From positions 1 through 64,000 of the forward strand of contig SIBJ01000002.1 of assembly GCA_009695195.1 (NCBI GenBank): a stretch of 64,000 nt of DNA, read 5' to 3'. How positions within the stretch are numbered: the first letter of the stretch is position 1; each line of letters starts with the position of its first letter. Made by a program: the position numbers and the translations under genes. The notes below the pieces were generated by a model. The model searched no databases. It was not told the DNA's origin and saw nothing but the letters and a program-made list of their open reading frames with translations. This document shows positions 52,639 to 61,948 of the stretch, in pieces. The stretch is from Pedosphaera sp. Lineage in GTDB: Bacteria > Verrucomicrobiota > Verrucomicrobiia > Limisphaerales > JADLHS01.

Positions 52639-53070
52639 ATGACAGACGACGGCGTTATGATGCTTCAGATCAATTTCAAATCCGGGAAGCCGGTCTATCT
52701 CCAGGTGGTGGATCAGATCAAGTCCGCAGCCGCCTCCGGCGCGTTGCGGGTCGGCGAGCCGCTCCCGTCCATCCGCCCGCTCGCCGAGGAATTGCGCGTC
52801 AACCGCAACACCATCGCCAAGGCGTACGGTGAACTGGAAAGCCAGGGCGTCATTGAAACCCTGCCGGGCAAGGGTTGTTTCCTCAAAGCGAACCATTCCC
52901 CGCTCAAGAAAGACGCGCGACACAAGCTTCTCATCGAGGAGATTGACCAGGCCGTCGTGCAGGCGCACCACTTGCAAGTGCCGCGCGGGGAATTCATCGA
53001 ACTCGTGCGCGAACGCCTCGACACGCTGGACGACAAGAAACGCGCCCACGACAACCAGAAATCCGATTGA
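52639..53070 (+). CDS. GntR-family regulator, YtrA type
   Basis: The 143 residues hold an N-terminal winged helix: PVYLQVVDQIKSAAASGALR, VGEPLPSIRPLAEELRVNRN and TIAKAYGELESQG. The C-terminus is a short helical dimerisation region with no ligand domain, which defines the YtrA subfamily. Members control ABC exporters next door. The downstream ATPase starts within 6 bp, in keeping with one operon. Confidence 0.9.
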   Translation: MTDDGVMMLQINFKSGKPVYLQVVDQIKSAAASGALRVGEPLPSIRPLAEELRVNRNTIAKAYGELESQGVIETLPGKGCFLKANHSPLKKDARHKLLIEEIDQAVVQAHHLQVPRGEFIELVRERLDTLDDKKRAHDNQKSD

Positions 53071-53075
53071 CGATT

Positions 53076-53966
<891 letters not shown>

Positions 53967-54027
53967 AAAGACGACCGATGCCAATAGAGCTGCGAACCGC
54001 CGGCAACTGCTGTTATAGCCGCGAGGT

Positions 54028-54137
54028 CTTGGAGTGCGGTGGCTGGCGGGGAACGGGGCTGACACCGCTTTCGGATGGGGTTAAGCGCCCGTACCAAAAG
54101 CGGCGTGTGCCCTCGCCCCTCACCCGCCGCACTCCAG
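54028..54137. repeat. About 110-bp palindromic element (TTGGAGTGCGG ends), intergenic copy
   Basis: The ends CTTGGAGTGCGGTGGC and CCCGCCGCACTCCAGG pair, and the inner parts GACACCGCTTTCGG and CCAAAAGCGGCGTGTGCC pair as well. It is the same family as the copy in the SIS gene. It sits between the ATPase and permease genes and might reduce read-through from one to the other. Confidence 0.85.
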
Positions 54138-54210
54138 GACGCTGGCGCGCGTTCCTCAGCGATGCGTGCTTTGTCGCTCCAGTTTTCACAGTCGAGGAAA
54201 TAGGAAATTC

Positions 54211-55785
54211 ATGATCCCGCGCCTCGCCAAAGAACTGCGCCCGCTGCTGCTGCCGTGGAGCGTCGCCGCGCTGGCTGCCGGCGCGAATCTCGCCGCGCAG
54301 GCGAATCCTGTTTTTGCTCACGGCGAGTTCGGCTCGTTTCTCACTGGATTGGCGGGCGTCGCGTTCGTGGTCGGCGTGCTCGTCCTCGCGGCAATGCCGA
54401 CCGCCGTGGAGTTGCACGAGCGGACGCTGGTGATGCTGTTCAGTCAACCGATGCGCCGCACACAGCTTTGGAAAGAGAAAATGATGGCCGCGACCATTGC
54501 CATCATCTCGCTCGGCATCGTCCACGGCCTCGCCAGCGCTGCGACCGGACAACTCACGCCACCACTCGTCATCCTCTACGCGACCTTCGCCGTCACCGCG
54601 ATTTGTTCGGTCGGTTATCACACGCTCGCGACCGGCTCGATTTTGGTGGGCATCGCCTGCGCCGCCGGATTGCCGTGGGCCATCGCGCTCAGCGTCCACC
54701 TGTTTGTTTATTATGCGCTCGGATTTCAGGTTGACCCCAGCGAGCGGGCGACCCTGGCGCTGGTGGGAGGCGCGAGTGCGGTTTACTCCGCGTTCTTCCT
54801 TTGGCTCAGCCGCCGGCAATTCGCCCGGTGCGAACTCAGGGACACGGTGGCGACTCACGCCGCACAGATTCCGGCGGCGCTCATTCCCAAAACACTCAGC
54901 GAACTCGTCCGCTCACGACCCACCGGCGCGACTGCGAACCTGATCCGCAAGGAAGTCTGTCTGCAAAAACCGATCTTCCTCGTCAGCGCGGTCTTCGCCG
55001 TTTGCTGGCTGCTCACTCTCATGTTGATGATTCTCCACCCGGCTTGGCACGAGAACTTGGTATCGGTGTTTGCCGGACTGACCGGAACGCAGATCGTGCT
55101 CATGGTGATCATGATTCCGTGCGTTTCGCTCGGCGATGACAAGTCGCTCGGCACGGCCGCGTGGCATCTGACGCTTCCCGTTTCAGCGCGACGGCAATGG
55201 TTCATCAAACTGTTCGTCGCCGCCGCGACCGTGTTCGCGATGGCTGTCGTTTTGCCGATGTTCCTCGCCGCGCTCACGTTGTTCAAAGCCGAAGTCGGCC
55301 TGCTCGCAATTCAACAACCGGAGGAGGCTTTGGGATTTTTCATCGTCTCAACGATAGTATTCGTAATCAGCTTTTGGTCCGCATCACTCGTCAACAACAT
55401 CGTGCGCGCGGCCTTGGCAACCATTGTGAGTCTCATCGGCATCGGCACCTGTGCTCTGTTAGGCGGCTGGGTGGGCCTTGAGTATTCCCCCGGACTTCAA
55501 ACGAACCTCGGCGTCAGAATAGTCGCAGATGAGTCTCTGAATCCCACGATAGTTCCGTATAGCATGGCTCTGGTCGTTCTCGTGGTGACAATCGTCGCGT
55601 TGCTTCAGAGTCTGGCGCAATTCCGGCGCACCCGGTCATCAAACGTCATCATGCTCAAGTATTCGCTCATTCTGGCCGCAGTCACTTTCGTCGGTGCGTT
55701 CTGGTACGCGGACTTGATAAAATCCTCACAAGACCAAAGATTACTGCTCTCTCCACCTCAACCACACCCACAGAGGAAACCATGA
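54211..55785 (+). CDS. ABC transporter membrane protein
   Basis: The ATG at 54211 follows a good ribosome binding site (GAGGAAATAGG). The 524 residues show about 12 hydrophobic segments in two blocks of six (residues 20-240 and 265-510), as expected for a fused permease. The pairing with a YtrA-type regulator suggests export of a stress- or antibiotic-related compound, with no specific substrate visible. Its end overlaps the next small gene (ATGA). Confidence 0.82.
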   Translation: MIPRLAKELRPLLLPWSVAALAAGANLAAQANPVFAHGEFGSFLTGLAGVAFVVGVLVLAAMPTAVELHERTLVMLFSQPMRRTQLWKEKMMAATIAIISLGIVHGLASAATGQLTPPLVILYATFAVTAICSVGYHTLATGSILVGIACAAGLPWAIALSVHLFVYYALGFQVDPSERATLALVGGASAVYSAFFLWLSRRQFARCELRDTVATHAAQIPAALIPKTLSELVRSRPTGATANLIRKEVCLQKPIFLVSAVFAVCWLLTLMLMILHPAWHENLVSVFAGLTGTQIVLMVIMIPCVSLGDDKSLGTAAWHLTLPVSARRQWFIKLFVAAATVFAMAVVLPMFLAALTLFKAEVGLLAIQQPEEALGFFIVSTIVFVISFWSASLVNNIVRAALATIVSLIGIGTCALLGGWVGLEYSPGLQTNLGVRIVADESLNPTIVPYSMALVVLVVTIVALLQSLAQFRRTRSSNVIMLKYSLILAAVTFVGAFWYADLIKSSQDQRLLLSPPQPHPQRKP

Positions 55786-55979
55786 AACGAACACTCAAAA
55801 TCATCCTCAGCATCGCCGGCGTCCTCGTCGGCATGGGCTCCGTTATGCCCGCCGTCGCGCAATGGCGGCAGGAAGGTGGAATGACAACCTCAAGCGTCGC
55901 GCTGTTGCTGCTTGGCGCGGTGTTGACACTCGGCGGTGTAGGCGCGGCAGTTCACGGCGTCGCCAGGCAGAGAGCCTAA
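55782..55979 (+). CDS. Small two-segment membrane protein
   Basis: The 65 residues start at an ATG overlapping the permease stop, so it is translationally coupled. Two hydrophobic stretches, LKIILSIAGVLVGMGSVMPAVA and SVALLLLGAVLTLGGVGAAV, surround a short polar loop (QWRQEGGMTTS). No family is recognised. It may be a small accessory subunit of the exporter. Confidence 0.65.
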   Translation: MKRTLKIILSIAGVLVGMGSVMPAVAQWRQEGGMTTSSVALLLLGAVLTLGGVGAAVHGVARQRA

Positions 55980-55983
55980 GGCA

Positions 55984-56120
55984 AAGCTCCAAATTCCAAG
56001 CACCAAGCTCCAGAGAAATTCCAAACCTCAAGCTCCAAACAAAACGTCCACGCCATCCTGATTGGTTATTGGAGCTTGAAGCTTCTCTGGAGCTTGGGTG
56101 TTGGTGCTTGGTGCTTTCCC
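55984..56120. repeat. GCTCCAA heptamer palindrome (copy 3)
   Basis: AAGCTCCAAATTCCAAGCAC + CAAGCTCCAGAGAAATTCC is mirrored by TTGGAGCTTGAAGCTTCTCT + GGAGCTTGGGTGTTGGTGC. It is built of 7-bp GCTCCAA units and sits between the exporter operon and icd. Confidence 0.85.
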
Positions 56121-56127
56121 GGTCATA

Positions 56128-56150
56128 GCCTCCTTACGCCGTCTCCTACA
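56128..56150. repeat. Half copy of the TGTAGGAGACGA element at the icd end
   Basis: TGTAGGAGACGGCGTAAGGA + GGC on the minus strand matches one arm of the 78-bp element. It supplies the TAG stop codon of icd. The other arm is missing. Confidence 0.8.
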
Positions 56151-57462
56151 TGTTCGCGATGATGTTGTCGCCGAACGCCGAACACTTGATCTCCGTCGCG
56201 CCTTCCATCTGGCGCGCGAAATCGTAGGTGACGCGCTTCGAGCCGATAGCGCCGTTGAGGCCTTTGAGAATCATGTCCGCCGCTTCGGTCCAGCCGAGGT
56301 AACGGAACATCATCTCGCCGCTCAACACGACTGAGCCGGGGTTCACCACGTCCTTGTTCGCGTACTTCGGCGCGGTGCCGTGCGTGGCTTCGAAGATCGC
56401 GTGGCCGCTGATGTAATTGATGTTGCCGCCGGGCGCGATGCCGATGCCGCCGACCTGCGCCGCGAGCGCGTCGCTCAAATAATCTCCATTCAGGTTCAAC
56501 GTCGCGATCACGTCGAAATCCGTCGGGCGCGTGAGCACTTGTTGCAACGTGATGTCCGCGATGGCGTCCTTGATGACGAGGCCCGCGCCGGGTTTGCCTT
56601 CGGGAATCTTGCACCACGGGCCGCCGTCCATTTCCACCGCGCCAAAAAACTTCTTCGCCGTTTCGTAGCCCCAATCGCGGAACGCGCCTTCGGTGAACTT
56701 CATGATGTTCCCCTTGTGAACGATCGTCACGCTCTTGCGCTTGAATTTGATCGCATAGGCAATCGCGCTGTGAATCAACCGCACCGTGCCGCTGTAGCTG
56801 ACGGCTTTGATGCCCAGCCCGACCTGCACGTCGCACGGAAAATCCTTCGCGCCGACCGCCGACCAGAATTCCTCCGCCTTCTCCTTCGAGTTGAAACGGA
56901 TCTTCTTGAACGCCGCGGGCAGTTCGCGCTGGATGAAATCCATGATCTTCGCCGCCTCGACCGAGCCGGCCTGATAATCAATCCCCGCGTAAATGTCCTC
57001 GGTATTCTCGCGAAAGATGACCATGTCCACCTTCTCCGGATGCTTCACCGGCGACGGCACGCCCGTGAACCATTGCACCGGACGCAGGCAAACGTAGAGA
57101 TCGAGCATCTGCCGCAACGCCACGTTCAGCGACCGGATGCCGCCGCCGACGGGCGTGGTGAGCGGACCTTTGATGCCGACGAGATATTCCCGGAACGCCT
57201 CGACCGTGTCGTCCGGCAGCCAGTTGTCGAATTTATTCTTGGCCAGCTCACCGGCGAAAACTTCAAACCACGAAACCTTGCGCTTGCCGCCGTAAGCCTT
57301 CGCGACCGCCGCGTCGAACACGCGCACGCTGGCAGCCCAGATGTCTGGTCCCGTGCCGTCACCGCGGATGAACGGCAGGATTGGATTTTCCGGCACTTCG
57401 AGCCGTCCGGCCTTGATGGAGATTTTCCCGCCCACCGGCGGTGTGACGTCTTTGTAGCCCAT
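56146..57462 (-). CDS. icd: Isocitrate dehydrogenase (NADP)
   Basis: The 438 residues have [12 protein letters not shown], the substrate-phosphorylation region [14 protein letters not shown], and the metal ligands in [30 protein letters not shown] carries the Lys-Tyr pair that favours NADP over NAD. It decarboxylates isocitrate to 2-oxoglutarate. The end [10 protein letters not shown] equals the normal E. coli-type C-terminus, followed at once by a stop supplied by a repeat arm. Confidence 0.94.
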   Translation of the reverse strand: MGYKDVTPPVGGKISIKAGRLEVPENPILPFIRGDGTGPDIWAASVRVFDAAVAKAYGGKRKVSWFEVFAGELAKNKFDNWLPDDTVEAFREYLVGIKGPLTTPVGGGIRSLNVALRQMLDLYVCLRPVQWFTGVPSPVKHPEKVDMVIFRENTEDIYAGIDYQAGSVEAAKIMDFIQRELPAAFKKIRFNSKEKAEEFWSAVGAKDFPCDVQVGLGIKAVSYSGTVRLIHSAIAYAIKFKRKSVTIVHKGNIMKFTEGAFRDWGYETAKKFFGAVEMDGGPWCKIPEGKPGAGLVIKDAIADITLQQVLTRPTDFDVIATLNLNGDYLSDALAAQVGGIGIAPGGNINYISGHAIFEATHGTAPKYANKDVVNPGSVVLSGEMMFRYLGWTEAADMILKGLNGAIGSKRVTYDFARQMEGATEIKCSAFGDNIIANM

Positions 57463-57614
57463 GATTCAATTTAGTTTTGATTCAACCCGGAAAAGGAATA
57501 CCGCCTCCCGCCATCCGCCGCAAGCCGATTGAATTCCCGCTCCGGCGAGTTCCCACTGACTTCGTCGCTCCGATTCCTGACTGTGGATTGTTCACATCGG
57601 ACCTCGGACTTCAG

Positions 57615-57977
57615 TCAATGCCCGCCAACCACCGTGTAGCCGGCCCGGCGCAAATCCTCGGTCAAATCTTTCTCCATCTGCGCGGCGGCGGCGAAGGGCA
57701 TCGGGTTCAGGTGCGCGTAGAGTTCCGGCAGCAGCCGGAGGCCAAAGCGTTTGACGAACGATGAGGATTTGATTCCCGCCTGGTGATTCGCGAAGCGCTC
57801 CTCCGGTGTCAACCCGGTCATGCCGACGTAAACGCACGGCTTCTTCGGGTCGCGAGCGGGATTGGCCAGACGCACTTTGCGGAGTTTGCCGACGACTTTG
57901 TCCAGCAACACCACATAGACGCTGTGATGGTCGGTCGTCTGACCGGAACTGAATTTTCTGAGCGTGCGTCGCTTCAA
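57615..57977 (-). CDS. GIY-YIG-like nuclease domain protein
   Basis: The 120 residues read SVYVVLLDKVVGKL and, about 25 residues on, CVYVGMTGLTPEERFANHQAG, the GIY-YIG pattern with VYV and YVG and the conserved Arg in the following helix. It probably binds or cuts DNA; many short members have no assigned role. The ATG overlaps the dxs stop (ATGA), so the gene is translated together with dxs. Confidence 0.75.
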   Translation of the reverse strand: MKRRTLRKFSSGQTTDHHSVYVVLLDKVVGKLRKVRLANPARDPKKPCVYVGMTGLTPEERFANHQAGIKSSSFVKRFGLRLLPELYAHLNPMPFAAAAQMEKDLTEDLRRAGYTVVGGH

Positions 57978-59974
57978 CTCATCGCGAGGGCGCGGGTTTC
58001 AGCGGTGGCGCTCGGCGCGACCAGAAGTTCCTTCGCCTTCGCCACCGCGTTCTCGACGGTGAGTCCGTGACGCTTGCGCAATTCGTCCTGGTTGCTGGCG
58101 TGTTCGATGAACTGATCCGGCCAGCCGATGCGAACGACGGGCGTGGTGATGCCTTTCTCGCTGAAGAGTTCGAGCACTGCCGAACCGTAACCGCCCATGA
58201 GCGCGTGGTCTTCCAGCGTGATGATGACGTCGGCGGAGCGACCGAAGAATTCGTGCGTGCCGGGATCAATCGGCTTGGTGAAGCGCGGGTTGATCACCGC
58301 CACGTCAAACCCTTCGGCGGCGAGTTTGGCGGCGGCCTTGCGCGCCAGGGAATTCATGTTGCCCAAGCCGAACAGCGCGATTTTCTTTCCGTCCCGCATC
58401 GCGGGATTCGAGAAGTTTTGGATGACTTCGGCCTTGCCGATTTCGAGCAGCGCGGGCTGGTCCTTGATCGGCACGCCTTCCCCCGCGCCACGCGGATAAC
58501 GGATGAACGTGGGATGCTTTTGCAACGTGGCCGTGAACATCATGTCCTGCAATTCGTCCTCGTCCTTCGGCGCCATCGCGATGACGTTCGGGAAGCAGCG
58601 CAGATACGCGATGTCGAACAGGCCGTGATGCGTCGGGCCGTCGTTGGCGGAAAGGCCCGCGCGATCCATGCAGAAAATCACCGGCAGGTCCTGCAAGCAG
58701 ACGTCGTGGTGAATGCAATCGTAGGCGCGCTGGAGGAACGTGGAATAAATCGCGCACACCGGATGAAAACCCATCGTCGCCATGCCGGCGGCGAACAGGA
58801 CCGCGTGTTCCTCGGCGATGCCCACGTCGTAATAACGCTCGGGCATTTCCTTTTCCAAATGTTTCAAACCGGTGCCGCTCGGCATGGCGGCGGTGATGCC
58901 GATGACGGTGTTGTCCTTTTTGCAAAGCTTCACCATCGTCTTGCCGAACACGTCCTGATAATTCGGCGGCGCACCGGGTTTGACGGGAGATGTCTCGCCG
59001 GTCTTGGCGTCGTAAGGTCCGAGGCCATGGAATTTTTCCGGGAACTTCAGCGCCGCCTCGAAGCCTTTGCCCTTCTGCGTCAGCACGTGAATCACGATCG
59101 GGTGGTCGCAGGTCTTCGCGAACTCCAGCGTCTGCATCAACAGCGGCAAATCGTGGCCGTCAATCGGTCCGAGGTAACGCAGACCCATTTCCTCGAAGAG
59201 AATCGCGCTGCCGAAACCGCCGCGACCGTCCGCGTCGAGCACGCCGCTTTTTTGGTGCAACCCCACCTCGCCGATCGCGCCCTTGAAACCTTCCTCGGCC
59301 TTGTGCGCGAGCTTCAACGCCACATTGCCCTTGGGCAGGCGCGTGAGGAAGCGCTCGAATTCCTTCGCCAGCCTGTTATACGACGGATTGGTGATGAGCT
59401 TGTTGAGATAACCGGAAACCGCGCCGACGTTTTTGGCGATGCTCCATTCGTTGTCGTTGAGGATCGCGATGAATTTCTTCGTCGTGTGCGAAATGTTGTT
59501 GAGAGCCTCGAAGGAAATCCCGTTCGTCAGCGCCGCGTCACCGAAGATGCAGACGACGTTCTCGTCGCTTTTCTTCTGGTCGCGCGCGGCGCACATGCCG
59601 AGCGCCGCGGAGAGCGCCGTGCCGGCGTGACCCGCGCCGTAACAATCGTGTTCACTTTCCGTCCGCAACGCGAAGCCGTTCAAGCCGTCGGTCGTACGGA
59701 TGGTGTGAAAGCGGTCGCGTCGGCCCGTGAGCAGTTTGTGGACGTAAACCTGATGGCTCACGTCCCACACGAACTTGTCCTTCGGCGTGCTGAAGACGCG
59801 ATGCAGCGCGAGCGTGAGTTCCACCACGCCGAGGTTCGGGCCGAGATGTCCGCCGTTCTTCGCGAGCACGGTGATCAACTCGTGCCGGATTTCGTCGGCG
59901 AGGAGATGCAGTTGCTCCATCGTCAACTTCTTGACGTGAACAGGACTCTGGACCATGTCGAGGTATCGGCTCAT
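57974..59974 (-). CDS. dxs: 1-deoxy-D-xylulose-5-phosphate synthase
   Basis: The 666 residues have HLGPNLGVVELTLALH, the thiamine diphosphate motif GDAALTNGISFEALNN, and the second-half DRAGLSANDGPTHHG with the conserved His. The transketolase C-terminal domain ends the chain. The enzyme condenses pyruvate and glyceraldehyde-3-phosphate in the non-mevalonate isoprenoid path. It lies next to xseB, a frequent bacterial arrangement, and the isoprenoid product also feeds UbiA-type enzymes. Confidence 0.96.
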   Translation of the reverse strand: MSRYLDMVQSPVHVKKLTMEQLHLLADEIRHELITVLAKNGGHLGPNLGVVELTLALHRVFSTPKDKFVWDVSHQVYVHKLLTGRRDRFHTIRTTDGLNGFALRTESEHDCYGAGHAGTALSAALGMCAARDQKKSDENVVCIFGDAALTNGISFEALNNISHTTKKFIAILNDNEWSIAKNVGAVSGYLNKLITNPSYNRLAKEFERFLTRLPKGNVALKLAHKAEEGFKGAIGEVGLHQKSGVLDADGRGGFGSAILFEEMGLRYLGPIDGHDLPLLMQTLEFAKTCDHPIVIHVLTQKGKGFEAALKFPEKFHGLGPYDAKTGETSPVKPGAPPNYQDVFGKTMVKLCKKDNTVIGITAAMPSGTGLKHLEKEMPERYYDVGIAEEHAVLFAAGMATMGFHPVCAIYSTFLQRAYDCIHHDVCLQDLPVIFCMDRAGLSANDGPTHHGLFDIAYLRCFPNVIAMAPKDEDELQDMMFTATLQKHPTFIRYPRGAGEGVPIKDQPALLEIGKAEVIQNFSNPAMRDGKKIALFGLGNMNSLARKAAAKLAAEGFDVAVINPRFTKPIDPGTHEFFGRSADVIITLEDHALMGGYGSAVLELFSEKGITTPVVRIGWPDQFIEHASNQDELRKRHGLTVENAVAKAKELLVAPSATAETRALAMS

Positions 59975-60016
59975 ATTTTTTTGAGTCTAAAGTTTGACGT
60001 CTAAAGGCTAAAGTCG
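59975..60016. repeat. GTCTAAA heptamer tract upstream of dxs
   Basis: GAGTCTAAAGTTTGACGTCT + AAAGGCTAAAGTC is built of 7-bp units (GTCTAAA, GTTTGAC, GTCTAAA, GGCTAAA). It fills the short gap between xseB and dxs. Confidence 0.7.
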
Positions 60017-60023
60017 GCGGTCG

Positions 60024-60302
60024 TCAGTCCTCGGTCGGTTCCGGCGACATGGGTTTCAACTTCAATTCGCCCGCCGCGGTTTTTTCCAGTTGTTGAATCT
60101 TCAACTCCGCCTCCGCCAGTTTTTCCTGGCAATGCTTCGCCAGCTTCGTGCCTTCTTCGTAGCGCGCCAGCAACGTTTCCAGCGGCAGATCGTCGGACTC
60201 CATGGCCTCGACGACGCCTTCGAGCTTCTGCAACGCCTCTTCAAAAGGCATCGCCGGCTTGGCGCTGGGGCTGACTCCACTGGCTTTGGACGGATTCGGC
60301 AC
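60024..60302 (-). CDS. xseB: Exodeoxyribonuclease VII small subunit
   Basis: The core MPFEEALQKLEGVVEAMESD + DLPLETLLARYEEG is followed by TKLAKHCQEKLAEAELKIQQL, the family signature. The GTG at 60302 gives 92 residues; an ATG at 60251 would give 75. It binds the large subunit XseA, which is not in the window. It precedes dxs, as in many genomes. Confidence 0.88.
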   Translation of the reverse strand: MPNPSKASGVSPSAKPAMPFEEALQKLEGVVEAMESDDLPLETLLARYEEGTKLAKHCQEKLAEAELKIQQLEKTAAGELKLKPMSPEPTED

Positions 60303-60421
60303 GGCGAAAAAGTTATGCGAATCGTCCGCACTCGTCCAGTTCGCAATCGGGGCGACCCCGGGAAGGCGACCGGCCAAAACCCAGATTGGGCGGCCCGGCG
60401 GATTCCGCTCTATTCCCACGG

Positions 60422-61894
60422 ATGAATCCACCCGTCGCAGCTGCCCGCGACCACCGGTCGCGCGAAGCGTGGGTCGTGTGCGCGCTCGTGCTCGCGGTGT
60501 TCGTGGTGAATCTGCTGACCGGAACACGTTTCCCGGCAGTCTGGCTCGACGAGGTGCAATACACCGATCCCGCCGTGAACCTTTACCTCGGCCACGGTTT
60601 CACTTCGACCGCGTGGTTCGTGCAGACGGGCGAGAAGTTTTGGGCCGCTTACGTGCCGCTGCATCAATTCGTGCTCTACGGCTGGATGCAGATTTTTGGG
60701 TTCAGTCCCCTCGCGGTGCGGTCGCTGAACTACACGCTCGTAACGTTTGCCGTCCTGCTTCTCTGGCACACGGCGCGCAAACAAGCATGGATCCCCACCG
60801 CCCGCGCCCGGATCCTCCTCGTGCTGCTTGTGTTGCTCGATTACGGCGTGAGCATCTGCACGCGCTCGGGACGCTACGATGGCGTCGTGATGTTGCTCGC
60901 GGCGGCGGCAACCTGGGCCAGTTCTTTCGCGCGTCCGCGAGCACGCCTGCCCGCGATGGCTGCGCTGGCCGCAGGTTTCCCTTTCGCGGGTCTGCAACTC
61001 ACCACGTTCACAGCCGCGTTCTGCGTCTTGCTCGTGGTCTTCACCGGTTGGCGGCGGATTCGTGAATGTCTCGCGCTCGCCGGCGGCGGCCTCGCTGGAA
61101 GTATCGGGCTGCGGCTGCTCTATCAACATCACGGCGTGTGGGATGATTTTCTCGCTTCCATCCGTTACTGCATGACCGTGACGGTGGGCAATCTGCCGAA
61201 AGACCCCAGTCTCATCGCACTGTTCGCGGTGGCGCTGCTGCTGGTGGGTTGGCGCTGGCGACGCGGCGAACTGCGATTCAATTCCCCCCTCGTGTTCGGC
61301 ATCACCGGTGCGGTGTGGATCGGGCTATGGTTTCACCTGCTCGGCCGCTTTCCCACGACGTACACGTGGATGGCTTACGTCCCACTGGCCATCGGCGTTT
61401 GCGCGACGCTGCCGGAAGCGTTCCGCGCGGCCGGGCTGCCGTTCAAAATCACGGCCACGACCTTGCTCACGCTGGGATGCGCCGCTGGATTGCCATTGCA
61501 ACTCGCCTCGACGTTCTATTACTGGCCCGAGCGCGACTACGCGAAGGTCGAAGCCTTCATCGCGCGGCACGTCCACTCGGACGACAGCGTTTACAGCGAC
61601 CCCGAGGCCTACTACACGGTGAAGAAAACCGCGCGGCACATCGTGTTGCCCTCCTATCTCGCCGCCACGCCCGAGGAGAACGCGCGCCTCAACGTCCTTG
61701 TGCTCCGCCCCTATCACGCCGAGAAAGTCATGGCCCGGCTCGGCGGACGTTGGACCCGCGACGGGGAAACTCTCCCCGGCATCACGCGCCCGTTCTTCTT
61801 CGCCAAGCCGGACACCGACAGCAAACTCACCTGGGACTACAACCTCGAAATCTGGCGTAAACAACCGGAAGCAGAAACCCACACGGCGCGTTGA
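60422..61894 (+). CDS. GT-C type membrane glycosyltransferase (GT39/ArnT-like)
   Basis: The ATG at 60422 (MNPPVAAARDHRSREAW) gives 490 residues with about 10 to 12 membrane segments. The first external loop has VWLDEVQYTDPAVNLYLGHG, holding the acidic residues typical of GT-C catalysis, and a conserved RYDGVVMLLA. The C-terminal soluble domain begins near 375. It would transfer a sugar from a polyprenyl phosphate to a periplasmic acceptor. It differs clearly from the GT-C protein at 22786. Confidence 0.75.
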   Translation: MNPPVAAARDHRSREAWVVCALVLAVFVVNLLTGTRFPAVWLDEVQYTDPAVNLYLGHGFTSTAWFVQTGEKFWAAYVPLHQFVLYGWMQIFGFSPLAVRSLNYTLVTFAVLLLWHTARKQAWIPTARARILLVLLVLLDYGVSICTRSGRYDGVVMLLAAAATWASSFARPRARLPAMAALAAGFPFAGLQLTTFTAAFCVLLVVFTGWRRIRECLALAGGGLAGSIGLRLLYQHHGVWDDFLASIRYCMTVTVGNLPKDPSLIALFAVALLLVGWRWRRGELRFNSPLVFGITGAVWIGLWFHLLGRFPTTYTWMAYVPLAIGVCATLPEAFRAAGLPFKITATTLLTLGCAAGLPLQLASTFYYWPERDYAKVEAFIARHVHSDDSVYSDPEAYYTVKKTARHIVLPSYLAATPEENARLNVLVLRPYHAEKVMARLGGRWTRDGETLPGITRPFFFAKPDTDSKLTWDYNLEIWRKQPEAETHTAR

Positions 61895-61948
61895 ACAGAT
61901 TGCGGCTTGTCTTTCCGATGGAATTAGAGTCTATTCCTCCACATTGTC

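Noticed and set aside
58067-60004. 645-codon plus-strand open frame
   Set aside because: It is antisense to dxs, whose thiamine and substrate motifs are complete.
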